Assembly (NCBI GenBank): GCA_017432285.1
Contig: JAFRJM010000008.1
Span: 44,153 to 108,152, forward strand
Length of the DNA: 64,000 nt
Origin: Oscillospiraceae bacterium
GTDB taxonomy: Bacteria > Bacillota > Clostridia > Oscillospirales > Ruminococcaceae
Direction of reading: 5' to 3'
Numbering within the stretch: the stretch's first letter is position 1; every line of letters begins with the position of its first letter. The translations under genes and the position numbers were made by a program. Below the pieces are notes generated by a model. It worked only from the letters and a program-made list of their open reading frames with translations, did no database searches and was not told the origin of the DNA. Below, piece by piece: positions 17,106 to 24,659 of the stretch.

Positions 17106-18728
17106 TTAGGAATTGACTACAGGCGGTACCCCACCTTCATCTGCAAGTTTGAATCCACCCATACCTGCCATAGCAATAGCCTTAAATACAGTTGGTAGTT
17201 CTCCTCTTGATAACTCCCCTTTGTAATATTTTGTTAGGGTTTCTTCAAGATCTGTGCAGAGGCCCTGCGTCATCCCTATAGTCTCATCTCCAAAAAACAT
17301 AGCTTCTTTATAGTCTGAAGAAACCGGTCTCCATTCAGGCATCGGCGTTCCATCGCTGTCCAGTCCGTTAGGATCTCCGGTTTTTGCGAAGTTAGTCCAG
17401 TAATTGCACATTATTCTGGCAAGATCGTAGTGTTTGCCTTTAAATGGTCTCCAACACTTTGCGAGCGTCTCGAACACAAACCAGAGTTCACTGGAATGGA
17501 ATGATCCAGCGTTATCGCCCGGGATCTCCGGGTCGAAACGGTAATAATACATCGGAACATAATCATTCTCTGTGTTGGAATCGATCCACATATAGTTCCC
17601 TATCTGGAATCCGTTGTATCTGATTCTGTCACACATAGTCTTAACATCAGAGGTTCCCTCTTCCGTGATTTTCAGAATCTCTTCAGCACAGTCACCATAG
17701 CATAGCCTGACATAATTTTCATAGGCTTCGACAGAAGGGAAATTAACAACGATCGGGAATTCTCCTCCGGTATTTCCAAGCATCACCGGCACTCTGTTGA
17801 ATTCGCCTCTCATCAGCATCCTTACAGGGTAATCAGGCAAGAACTTGTAGTCCACCACTGTACCCCAGCGGAAACCGATTGTCTTGAGCTTATCGCCCAT
17901 AGCTGCTTCCCAAAGTGTCTTGGCATCTACTTTGCGTGCTTCTTCCAATGACTTTACACCAAGCACCTCAAAAAGTTCTTCGCCAAGCTTTTCTGCCTGG
18001 GGAAGAGTCAATCCCATATTGCTTGGCGGCAGGAATCCTCCTCCGCTTTGTGGAATAGCTTTCTGGAACAGGCCTTTATTCATTGGACTGCACATCTGTA
18101 CCATCGTACTTCCAGCGCCAGCGCTCTGTCCGAAAATGGTGATGTTCTCCGGATCTCCGCCAAATGCAGCAATGTTCCTCTTGACCCATTGGACCCCTGC
18201 CCTCTGATCCAGATGCCCGAAGTTAGCAGGCGTTTCAGGACTTTCTGCAGTGATCTCCGGATGGCACATGAAACCAAAGACATTTACTCTGTAATTCACA
18301 GATACCAGGATGACACCCCTTCTGGCAATCCTTTCTCCATCAAACTCCATCTCAGATGGATACCCTACATTCAGTGCTCCTCCGTAGAAGAGAACCATGA
18401 CAGGAAATTTCTCATCTCCAGTCTTAGCAGCTGTCCAGATATTCAGATTGAGGCAGTCCTCGCTCATTGGCACATCCGGATCCACATGCCACTCTTTAGT
18501 GTAGAAGCTGTCTGCAACGCTTGTGCTGGGCACCTCCTGCATTGCAATGTTCCCAAAGGTATAGCAGTCACGGATCCCTTCCCAGTCCTCTGCGGGCTGC
18601 GGAGCGCGCCACCTAAGTTCCCCAACCGGTGGTTTTGCGAAAGGAATCCCTTTGAATGCTGTGATCCTTGGATCTGCGGCCGATATCCCGCGGACCCAGC
18701 CATTTTCTGTTTTAACTACCCTTAACAT
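17106..18728 (-). CDS. Type-B carboxylesterase
   Basis: 540 residues, the usual length of the carboxylesterase/para-nitrobenzyl esterase family (alpha/beta hydrolase fold). Motifs in order: FKGIPFAKPPVGELRWRAPQ near the start, SEDCLNLNIW, the nucleophile elbow FGQSAGAGS, a likely acid residue in GNTGGEFP, and the His in SFHSSELWFVF. No signal peptide, so cytoplasmic. Hydrolyses carboxylic esters; the substrate is unknown. AAGGAG lies seven bases before the ATG. It stands alone between two terminators. The window carries four further esterases, so this may belong to the same ester-degrading physiology (inference). Confidence 0.88.
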   Translation of the reverse strand: MLRVVKTENGWVRGISAADPRITAFKGIPFAKPPVGELRWRAPQPAEDWEGIRDCYTFGNIAMQEVPSTSVADSFYTKEWHVDPDVPMSEDCLNLNIWTAAKTGDEKFPVMVLFYGGALNVGYPSEMEFDGERIARRGVILVSVNYRVNVFGFMCHPEITAESPETPANFGHLDQRAGVQWVKRNIAAFGGDPENITIFGQSAGAGSTMVQMCSPMNKGLFQKAIPQSGGGFLPPSNMGLTLPQAEKLGEELFEVLGVKSLEEARKVDAKTLWEAAMGDKLKTIGFRWGTVVDYKFLPDYPVRMLMRGEFNRVPVMLGNTGGEFPIVVNFPSVEAYENYVRLCYGDCAEEILKITEEGTSDVKTMCDRIRYNGFQIGNYMWIDSNTENDYVPMYYYRFDPEIPGDNAGSFHSSELWFVFETLAKCWRPFKGKHYDLARIMCNYWTNFAKTGDPNGLDSDGTPMPEWRPVSSDYKEAMFFGDETIGMTQGLCTDLEETLTKYYKGELSRGELPTVFKAIAMAGMGGFKLADEGGVPPVVNS

Positions 18729-18808
18729 TAACTCCTTTTCTCCTTATTTGATGCGGATGGGTAACCCGCAAAAATATTATATCATTTCTTTCAGCATCAG
18801 AATAAAAA

Positions 18809-18842
18809 AGCCCAGCAAGGCGTGTTGAATTCCTTTGCTGGG
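18809..18842 (-). terminator. Terminator of the ABC transporter/D-cysteine desulfhydrase operon
   Basis: Inverted repeat CCCAGCAAGG / CCTTTGCTGGG. On the minus strand the stem is followed directly by CTTTTTTATT. It lies 22 bases after the end of the PLP enzyme gene and 80 bases before the carboxylesterase start. Confidence 0.8.
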
Positions 18843-18864
18843 TTTGTTTATTTGTTTGCAATGT

Positions 18865-19875
18865 CTATAATACTTCCGCTATCTGCTCTTGCTTCGGAAA
18901 GAGGCCGTATTGTCCCCCGGTATGTATAAACAGGATATTTTTACAGGAATCGAATGTGCCTTTTTTAACTTCGTTGTATAGGCCATAAAATGCTTTTCCT
19001 GTATACACCGGGTCCAGTATTATGCCTTCCTTTGCGGCGATACTGGCAATAAATCTCAGCTCATCCTCTTTTGAGATGGCATATCCGAGCCCCTTATAGC
19101 CATCGATGAAAGTGAAATCTTTATCTTCGTCCGGTCCTTCACCAAGAAGACCCAGCGTCTGGTCCACGATCGTTCCGCAGACTTTTGTGAAATAGTCCTT
19201 GTTGTCGCACACTGTGATCCCGACGATCTTTTTGCCGGCTTCGAAGATCTTGTTTCCAAGATACAGACCACTGTATGTCCCTCCTGACCCTACAGCACAA
19301 ACTATAGTGTCAAAAGTTACACCAAGTTTTTCTTCCTGTTCAATGATCTCGCGGACCGTGTTCAGATATCCGAAGTTGCCCACTCCGTTAGATGCACCGA
19401 CCGGAATGATATACGGTTTGTAGCCATTCGCTCTGTACTCGTCTGCCACCTGCTCCATCTTTTGAGAAAGAGTGATGTCTCCGTTTTCATCCAGAAGGGT
19501 AATCTCCGCTCCTAACATCTTGTCCAGCAGATAGTTTCCTTCTGTCTTTGGCGGGGCTGATATATTCAGCACCAGATGTGACTTTAGTCCCAACCGTGCA
19601 GCAGCCGCTGCTGTCGCACGCGCATGGTTGGACTGAATACCTCCTGCCGTTATGAGCACATCCGCTTCTTCCTTCAGCGCCTGAGCGATGGAGAATTCAA
19701 GTTTTCTGACTTTGTTCCCCGACATCTCAGTACCTGTGAAATCGTCTCTCTTTATCCAGATGTTCTTTCCCAGTTCCCGGGACACCTTATTGAGTCCATA
19801 TACAGGTGTCGGAAGATTCGCAAGCTCTATTCTGTCGATCTTATTCAGTTTCTCTCTGACTGTCGGATAATCCAT
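18865..19875 (-). CDS. dcyD: D-cysteine desulfhydrase / ACC deaminase family PLP enzyme
   Basis: 336 residues, fold type II PLP enzyme. Motifs: LPTPVYGLNKVSRELG, IKRDDFTG, SGNKVRKLEF (contains the PLP lysine), GGIQSNHARATAAAAARLG (phosphate/carboxylate site), GSGGTYSGLYLG, and FIHTGGQYGLF at the C-terminus. D-cysteine desulfhydrases convert D-cysteine to pyruvate, sulfide and ammonia; ACC deaminases and some D-Ser/D-Ala enzymes share the fold, so the substrate is a family-level call. It is the last gene of a five-gene operon with an amino-acid ABC transporter of the polar amino acid/cystine type, which supports a sulfur amino acid. Confidence 0.82.
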   Translation of the reverse strand: MDYPTVREKLNKIDRIELANLPTPVYGLNKVSRELGKNIWIKRDDFTGTEMSGNKVRKLEFSIAQALKEEADVLITAGGIQSNHARATAAAAARLGLKSHLVLNISAPPKTEGNYLLDKMLGAEITLLDENGDITLSQKMEQVADEYRANGYKPYIIPVGASNGVGNFGYLNTVREIIEQEEKLGVTFDTIVCAVGSGGTYSGLYLGNKIFEAGKKIVGITVCDNKDYFTKVCGTIVDQTLGLLGEGPDEDKDFTFIDGYKGLGYAISKEDELRFIASIAAKEGIILDPVYTGKAFYGLYNEVKKGTFDSCKNILFIHTGGQYGLFPKQEQIAEVL

Positions 19876-19896
19876 GGCTTTTCCCTCAATGCGATA

Positions 19897-20283
19897 TCAA
19901 TAGCCGTAGTTGACCTCAATAACAATATCTTCAAACGTTACCGCGCGCACCTCGCCAGGGCCGTCCGGTTTTGACGGTTCATACTGGATCGTGTAACCGT
20001 CCTCCTTAAACCTGGCAATAATAGTGTTGAGCTGCTCACGGGTATCAGCGCAGATACAGATGTGTGCAAGTCCGAGGCGGTTGGGATCCGATCCCAGATC
20101 AACCATCTCCGGTTTGTTCATCAGCTCTATCCAGCCCGGTCCGTTGAGCTCCATGATGTAGGAGTAATAGTTCTTAGCCGGGTTGTCATACGTCTTAAGT
20201 ACTCTTGCTCCGAAATAGCTCTCAAAGAAGGATCTGGCACCTTCAAGATCTTTTACAAAAATTCCTACGTTCCTGAGATACAT
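19897..20283 (-). CDS. VOC (glyoxalase/dioxygenase-fold) family protein
   Basis: 128 residues with two paired beta-alpha-beta-beta-beta units: MYLRNVGIFVKDLEGARSFFES at the start, then NYYSYIMELNGPGWIELMN, GLAHICICADTREQLNTI and AVTFEDIVIEVNYGY at the end. Metal-site residues would be at the His of LAHI and the Glu residues near WIELM and IVIEVN. It may be an isomerase, a lyase or a thiol-adduct enzyme. GGAGG lies nine bases before the start. It sits between the ATPase and the PLP enzyme of the transporter operon, so it probably acts on the imported compound or its breakdown product (inference). Confidence 0.75.
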   Translation of the reverse strand: MYLRNVGIFVKDLEGARSFFESYFGARVLKTYDNPAKNYYSYIMELNGPGWIELMNKPEMVDLGSDPNRLGLAHICICADTREQLNTIIARFKEDGYTIQYEPSKPDGPGEVRAVTFEDIVIEVNYGY

Positions 20284-20316
20284 GATTTATTCCTCCACTA
20301 TGTAAATACATATTTG

Positions 20317-21093
20317 TTAATCAGCCTGTTCTTCTTTGGCCTTATCTTCCGTTGAAGCCCATGTCAGCGATTTGTATATGAATTCCTTCGTTCTTTCTTC
20401 CCTGGGATTCTCAAAGAACTCTTTAGCGGTGTTCTGCTCCACGATCTCTGCGTTTTCCATGAACACCACTCTTGTGGCGACCTTCCTGGCAAATTCCATC
20501 TCGTGTGTAACAACTATCATAGTCCTTCCTTCATCAGCAAGCTGCTTGATGACATTAAGGACCTCACCGGTAAGCTCCGGATCCAGTGCTGATGTAGGTT
20601 CGTCAAAGAAGACCACTTCGGGGTTCGTCGCGAGCGCTCTCGCTATTGCAACCCTCTGCTGCTGGCCACCAGACAGTTTCGACGGATAATAATCCATCCT
20701 GTCTGCAAGTCCGACAGTCTCCAGCAGTTCCCTGCCGATCTTTTCGGCTTCATCTTTCGGCATCTTCTGTGCGACCGTTAGACCAAGAGTAACATTGCCC
20801 AGCGCTGTTTTGTTGCCGTACAGATTGAAGTTCTGAAATACGAAACCTACCTTTTTCCGATATTCTCTCAGATCCTTGGAGGAGATCCGCCTCATATCAT
20901 ACTCTTTGTCGTCCATGACAAGTGTTCCGCTGTCTGCCTTGGTAAGGTAGCCGGCACATCTGAGCAGTGTGGTCTTTCCGGATCCGCTGGGGCCAAGTAT
21001 AGCTACTACATCCCCCTGATTAACATCAAGGCTGACATTGTTCAGGACGACATTGCTGCCAAATTTCTTATACACGTTGCGAAGACTCAGCAT
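20317..21093 (-). CDS. Amino-acid ABC transporter, ATP-binding protein
   Basis: 258 residues, polar amino acid uptake (PAAT) type. Walker A GPSGSGKTT (about residue 35), Q-loop FQNFNLYGNKTALGNV, signature LSGGQQQRVAIARAL, Walker B VVFFDEPTSALDP, H-loop VTHEMEFA. A C-terminal tail of charged residues is slightly longer than usual. It starts one base after the permease stop, with GAGGAGGAG as ribosome site. It powers import with the permease and binding protein encoded just upstream. Confidence 0.92.
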   Translation of the reverse strand: MLSLRNVYKKFGSNVVLNNVSLDVNQGDVVAILGPSGSGKTTLLRCAGYLTKADSGTLVMDDKEYDMRRISSKDLREYRKKVGFVFQNFNLYGNKTALGNVTLGLTVAQKMPKDEAEKIGRELLETVGLADRMDYYPSKLSGGQQQRVAIARALATNPEVVFFDEPTSALDPELTGEVLNVIKQLADEGRTMIVVTHEMEFARKVATRVVFMENAEIVEQNTAKEFFENPREERTKEFIYKSLTWASTEDKAKEEQAD

Positions 21094-21094
21094 A

Positions 21095-21757
21095 TCATCT
21101 CCTCCTCTCTATGGCAGCCTCTGCTTTTCTCTGTATAACAGTGAGAACTGAGCAGAATATCAGGTAGATAACACCGGCTTCTATATAGAGCCAGAAGTAG
21201 TCATAAGTCCTTGAAGCTATCCTCTGCGCTGTAGCAAGCACCTCCACCAGGGCGACGTTATAAGCAAGGGATGTGTCCTTTACAAGTCCGATAACGGAGT
21301 TGGACAAGGGCGGAAAAGCGGTACGCAGCGCCTGCGGTACAACAACATGGATCATTGCCTGCCAGAAAGTAAGTCCATCACAGTAGCAAGCCTCAAGCTG
21401 TCCCACCGGGACAGATTCAATAGCAGCCCTGACCGTTTCCGAACAATACGCCCCAATGCTAAGCGACATGACGATCCACGCGCTGACAAAGGAAGAGAAC
21501 TTGATCCCTATACTGGGAAGTCCGAAATAGACTATGAAAAGCTGCACTATCATCGGCGAGCATCTTATGATCCACACATATACTCTCACCAGATATCTCA
21601 TGACAGGCACCTTAGCTATCTGCATCAAGGCAACTATAAATGCGATCACCAGCCCTGTGGAAAAAGATGTGATGGTAAGGGGGATCGAGACCTTGATCCC
21701 TGCCATGAACAGCTTCCCGAATGATTCAATTAATTCGTTGATTATTCGTTCATTCAT
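21095..21757 (-). CDS. Amino-acid ABC transporter, permease
   Basis: 220 residues, HisM/GlnP-type permease with about five membrane segments (IPLTITSFSTGLVIAFIVALM, WIIRCSPMIVQLFIVYFGLP, and C-terminal LYIEAGVIYLIFCSVLTVI). The EAA-like coupling loop reads EACYCDGLTFWQAMIHVVVPQALRTA, in which the usual EAA-G order is recognisable. The family has one type of permease acting as a homodimer, in line with the single permease gene here. Confidence 0.92.
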   Translation of the reverse strand: MNERIINELIESFGKLFMAGIKVSIPLTITSFSTGLVIAFIVALMQIAKVPVMRYLVRVYVWIIRCSPMIVQLFIVYFGLPSIGIKFSSFVSAWIVMSLSIGAYCSETVRAAIESVPVGQLEACYCDGLTFWQAMIHVVVPQALRTAFPPLSNSVIGLVKDTSLAYNVALVEVLATAQRIASRTYDYFWLYIEAGVIYLIFCSVLTVIQRKAEAAIERRR

Positions 21758-21846
21758 GCGATTTTTCTCTGCTTTTTGTTAATCCGTCTGCCGGGATAAC
21801 CCAGCAGACGGATAGTATTTAAACTATTCAGTTTTATTATACAGCA

Positions 21847-22644
21847 TCAGCCCTGAGTTGTGTCGACATCGAAATATTTCAGCGCCAGTTTTGACAGCGT
21901 GCCGTCTTTCTTTGCTTGTTCAAGAGCTTTGTCTATTTCTGCCACAAGGTCTTCATTTCCCTTGAGGACCGGGACGAATCCTGTCGGTGCAGGATCGCTT
22001 GCGATAATCACTTTAAAATCATCCTGGTCTTCCGGATGCTGCTTGAAATAGTCCGCCAGTCCAACCAGTGTGCTGAACATGACTTCGGCACGGCCATTTC
22101 TAATCTCGCTGAATGCCTGAGCGGTCTCTTTAACTTCGTCAAACTCCACTCCGGCAGCCTCGGCAAACTTTCCGATATTGCTTGTCGGGTCGTTTGCAGC
22201 GATTCTTCCCTTTACGTCTTCAAGACTGTTGATATCATCATTCTCGACCAAAGTCATAAAGGCATACTGGCTGTAGTTGTACGGAATAGAGAAGTCATAC
22301 TTCTCAGCTCTCTCATCAGTATATGCCACACTGTTAACGACGATATCGATCTGCCCTGCGTCAAGAGCTGCGAAGATGGAGCTCCAGGCAGTCTCTGTAT
22401 AATGAACATCGACACCCAGATAGTCGGCGATGTATTTTGCTACTTCGACTTCAAATCCGACGAGATTATCGTTTTCATCATGATAGGTGTAAGGACTCCA
22501 TGTTCCTTCCGTACCTACGATTATATATCCGCGCTTTTTGATGTCAGCAAGCAGTCCGCCGGATTCCTCTTTTTTGCCGCAGGCAGAAAAAGAAAGGACA
22601 GCAAACACCAACAAAAGCAACAACGCAATAATCCTTCTTTTCAT
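21847..22644 (-). CDS. Amino-acid ABC transporter, substrate-binding lipoprotein
   Basis: 265 residues. Type II signal peptide with lipobox LSFSACGKK (lipidated Cys about residue 22), so anchored to the outer membrane face. SBP family 3 features: IIVGTEGTWSPYTYHDENDNLVGFEVEVAKYIADYLG (a run with YTY and GFEVEV), IDIVVNSVAYTDERAEKYDFS, and LALKYFDVD at the end. This subfamily includes cystine- and polar amino acid-binding proteins. With the D-cysteine desulfhydrase-like enzyme in the same operon, a sulfur amino acid is the likeliest ligand (inference). First gene of the operon; AGGAGG precedes the start. Confidence 0.9.
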   Translation of the reverse strand: MKRRIIALLLLLVFAVLSFSACGKKEESGGLLADIKKRGYIIVGTEGTWSPYTYHDENDNLVGFEVEVAKYIADYLGVDVHYTETAWSSIFAALDAGQIDIVVNSVAYTDERAEKYDFSIPYNYSQYAFMTLVENDDINSLEDVKGRIAANDPTSNIGKFAEAAGVEFDEVKETAQAFSEIRNGRAEVMFSTLVGLADYFKQHPEDQDDFKVIIASDPAPTGFVPVLKGNEDLVAEIDKALEQAKKDGTLSKLALKYFDVDTTQG

Positions 22645-22768
22645 GTTTATTCCTCCTGATTTATGAATATGAAAGATGACTTGAAATAACCTTACTTACG
22701 AGTTAAAATGATACAGCATTACAATGATATGTACAAGTACTATCTTTTTGTATAGTGAGGCACCACAA
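22645..22768. promoter_or_regulatory. Divergent intergenic region between transporter operon and HxlR regulator
   Basis: 124 bases that must hold both promoters. A perfect 10-base palindrome GTACAAGTAC (22731-22740) is followed by a TACTAT...GTATAG pair with rough dyad symmetry, similar in kind to the short TACT/AGTA half-sites bound by HxlR regulators such as YodB. I could not assign -35/-10 boxes with confidence. Control of the operon by the divergent HxlR protein is inference. Confidence 0.4.
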
Positions 22769-23155
22769 ATGAAATGGGAAGAAAAATATCAGGAGATCCT
22801 GACACGTATCCGCGAAGGAGATGACATATGCCCCATCATGTATGCCGTGTCCGTCATAGGACAGAAATGGAAGATCCCGATCCTGTGGCAGCTGAGCAAA
22901 CATGACCAGCCAATGCGTTTCAGCGAGATCCGCAGAGCACTAGATCTGACAGATGCCATGCTTTCAAAAACACTGGATGAACTGGAAAACAACGGACTGG
23001 TTGAAAGGATACAGTATGACTGTATCCCTCCAAGAGTGGAGTATACCCTAAGCGACAAAGGACAGACTCTGCTGCCCGTCCTCCTGGCACTTAAAGACTG
23101 GGGTGAGGCTCAGATCCAGGAGGAAAGCCGGATATGCCGGAAGAAAGACGAATAA
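22769..23155 (+). CDS. HxlR-family winged-helix regulator
   Basis: 128 residues from the ATG at 22769; an upstream reading begins at 22724 but its extra 15 residues are unlike the family and lack a ribosome site. Family core: DDICPIMYAVSVIGQKWKIPILWQL, MRFSEIRRAL, MLSKTLDELENNGLVER, VEYTLSDKGQTLLPVL. The N-terminal Cys of the CPI motif is the conserved thiol used for redox or electrophile sensing in several HxlR members (YodB, HypR). Divergent from the ABC transporter/desulfhydrase operon, which it probably controls. Confidence 0.85.
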   Translation: MKWEEKYQEILTRIREGDDICPIMYAVSVIGQKWKIPILWQLSKHDQPMRFSEIRRALDLTDAMLSKTLDELENNGLVERIQYDCIPPRVEYTLSDKGQTLLPVLLALKDWGEAQIQEESRICRKKDE

Positions 23156-23182
23156 CGACTTAAACATATATTCAAAATAATA

Positions 23183-23214
23183 AGCAGAGACACATCATGG
23201 TCTCTGCTTTTTTG
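23183..23214 (+). terminator. Terminator of the HxlR gene
   Basis: Stem AGCAGAGAC / GTCTCTGCT around an eight-base loop, followed by TTTTTT on the plus strand, 28 bases past the HxlR stop. Confidence 0.85.
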
Positions 23215-23223
23215 CGTATAACA

Positions 23224-23247
23224 ACCGCCCCTCAATTGAGGGGCGGT
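23224..23247 (-). terminator. Perfect GC-rich palindrome at the end of the methyltransferase operon
   Basis: A 24-base perfect palindrome (ACCGCCCCTCAA and its complement) lies 11 bases past the stop of the minus-strand URO-D gene. There is no T-run directly behind it on the minus strand, so it may work together with the neighbouring hairpin at 23183-23214 as a bidirectional end point for two converging genes. Confidence 0.55.
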
Positions 23248-23258
23248 AAGCCTAACGA

Positions 23259-24341
23259 TTAGTCACCGTCTTCTTCAGAGTATTTGATTCTTGTCAGTCT
23301 GTAGACCTCTATGGCAAAATCATTGCCCGGTCTGTCATATCCGGAGATCAGAGCCGGTTTTTCTCTGACAGCGAACTCCTCAACATATTTGGCCGCAAAC
23401 TCCTTCTGAGCTTCAGCATCGGCACCTGTAGGACATTCTGTACCGGGCACTGCCATTATAAGCTGATCGCCGTACTGCTCATAAAGTGCATGGTAATCAT
23501 TGATAGCCATTCCGTCCCAGGAATCCCAGCCTGCCTCTATGATGCATGGGATCAGTCTTTCAACTTTTCCGCAGGAGTGAAGGTCACATGTATAGCCCAA
23601 ATCGTGGATATGGTCGGTGACTTTGCGCATGTAAGGTACGAGCATCTCTCTGACTACTCTCTCATTGAAGAACGGTCCATCCTGGGCGCCCCAGTCATCG
23701 TGGAAGGTGAATCCATCGAAATGGTGTCCAAAATACTTGTGACAGTGATTCACGATATCGATCCAGAGATCTGACAAAGCATCCATCAATGCCTTAACGT
23801 CATCTTTTGTTTTCCTGTTCATGAGAGCATATGCTGCCGGGCCGAAATCCATAAATGAGATAAGTCTTTCGAACCATCCGGTGAATATGCAGATGTTCTG
23901 GTAGATCGGAATATTGTCAAGATACTCTATATTCTCTGCTGCGCATTTTTCCCATTCCCAGCTGTCTACATCCGGGAAATGGATGACCTCTCTCCATTTT
24001 GTTATATCGGTGAGTGTCGGGTTTCCGGGACGTACGATCGAACCGCGAGCAGACGGAACATACTCCCAGTAAATACCAAACATGTCATCTCCGCCTACCG
24101 GGCCTTCATACTTGGGACCCTGGATAACGAACGCTCTAGCCGGATTGTCCGGAATAATATAAGGGCAGAACCAGTTTTTATCACCGGCAGAAGGCATCCA
24201 AAGCTGCTTTTTCTGGAAAGCCAGTCTCATGTTCTCTCTTGGAGTAATTGGAGATGCGAACTGCACGCCGCCACGCCTGCGGACAGCCATATCCGGAGTC
24301 GAGATTATAGCGTTGTCTATCTCTTTCTGATCGAATTTCAT
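23259..24341 (-). CDS. URO-D family methyltransferase (corrinoid-dependent type), HxC present
   Basis: 360 residues, uroporphyrinogen decarboxylase (TIM-barrel) superfamily. Not a heme enzyme by context: it lies in a corrinoid methyltransferase operon, where this superfamily supplies the first methyltransferase acting on a methylated substrate (as in MtaA/MtbA-like and O-demethylase systems). Landmarks: SPITPRENM, FHDDWGAQDG (213-222), and DLHSCGK with His255 and Cys257 as likely zinc ligands; a Cys near 304 could be a third. About 60 percent or more identical by eye to the product of 54914-55948. A separate promoter lies upstream, so expression can be partly independent of the rest of the operon. 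The methyl donor is unknown. Confidence 0.8.
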   Translation of the reverse strand: MKFDQKEIDNAIISTPDMAVRRRGGVQFASPITPRENMRLAFQKKQLWMPSAGDKNWFCPYIIPDNPARAFVIQGPKYEGPVGGDDMFGIYWEYVPSARGSIVRPGNPTLTDITKWREVIHFPDVDSWEWEKCAAENIEYLDNIPIYQNICIFTGWFERLISFMDFGPAAYALMNRKTKDDVKALMDALSDLWIDIVNHCHKYFGHHFDGFTFHDDWGAQDGPFFNERVVREMLVPYMRKVTDHIHDLGYTCDLHSCGKVERLIPCIIEAGWDSWDGMAINDYHALYEQYGDQLIMAVPGTECPTGADAEAQKEFAAKYVEEFAVREKPALISGYDRPGNDFAIEVYRLTRIKYSEEDGD

Positions 24342-24401
24342 CTTACTACCTCTTTTTTGTTTATTTTTTCTCTACGGAATAAATAAGCTTTTTATGGCTA
24401 T

Positions 24402-24430
24402 TTTATATCATTTTTAATTTGCCGTGTAAA
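24402..24430 (-). promoter_or_regulatory. Sigma70-type promoter for the URO-D gene
   Basis: On the minus strand, TTTACA (24425-24430) and TATAAA (24402-24407) are separated by exactly 17 bases within AT-rich DNA, about 60 bases before the start codon at 24341. It lies between the 42-residue ORF and this gene, so the last gene has its own promoter. Confidence 0.6.
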
Positions 24431-24494
24431 GTTAGGGACAGGCCGTTAATACCCGCTTGTCATATAAATCAACGTTCCCATAAACATACAGCTA

Positions 24495-24623
24495 TCAGCC
24501 GTCTACCAGAATGGTGATCAGCAGCCGCATCAGCATATCTTTTACGGGACGCATATACCACGGGATGATATCTCTTGCAACTCTGTTGTATCCTTCAGGA
24601 TAACTTGTATATTTCTTACTCAT
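24495..24623 (-). CDS. 42-residue peptide in the methyltransferase operon
   Basis: A short frame from ATG 24623 to TGA 24495, preceded by GGAAGGA at a good distance. It starts MSKKYTSYPEGYNRVARD and ends MLMRLLITILVDG: a polar, aromatic and basic first half (YPEGY, IIPWYMRP) and an amphipathic or short hydrophobic end. Located 36 bases after the URO-D gene at 24660-25829. No family recognised. It could be a small subunit or a membrane-associated partner of the methyltransferase; this is inference. Codon use and the ribosome site favour a real gene. Confidence 0.55.
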   Translation of the reverse strand: MSKKYTSYPEGYNRVARDIIPWYMRPVKDMLMRLLITILVDG

Positions 24624-24659
24624 ATCTGTCTTCCTTCCTATCTTCCAGCTCATTTCTCA

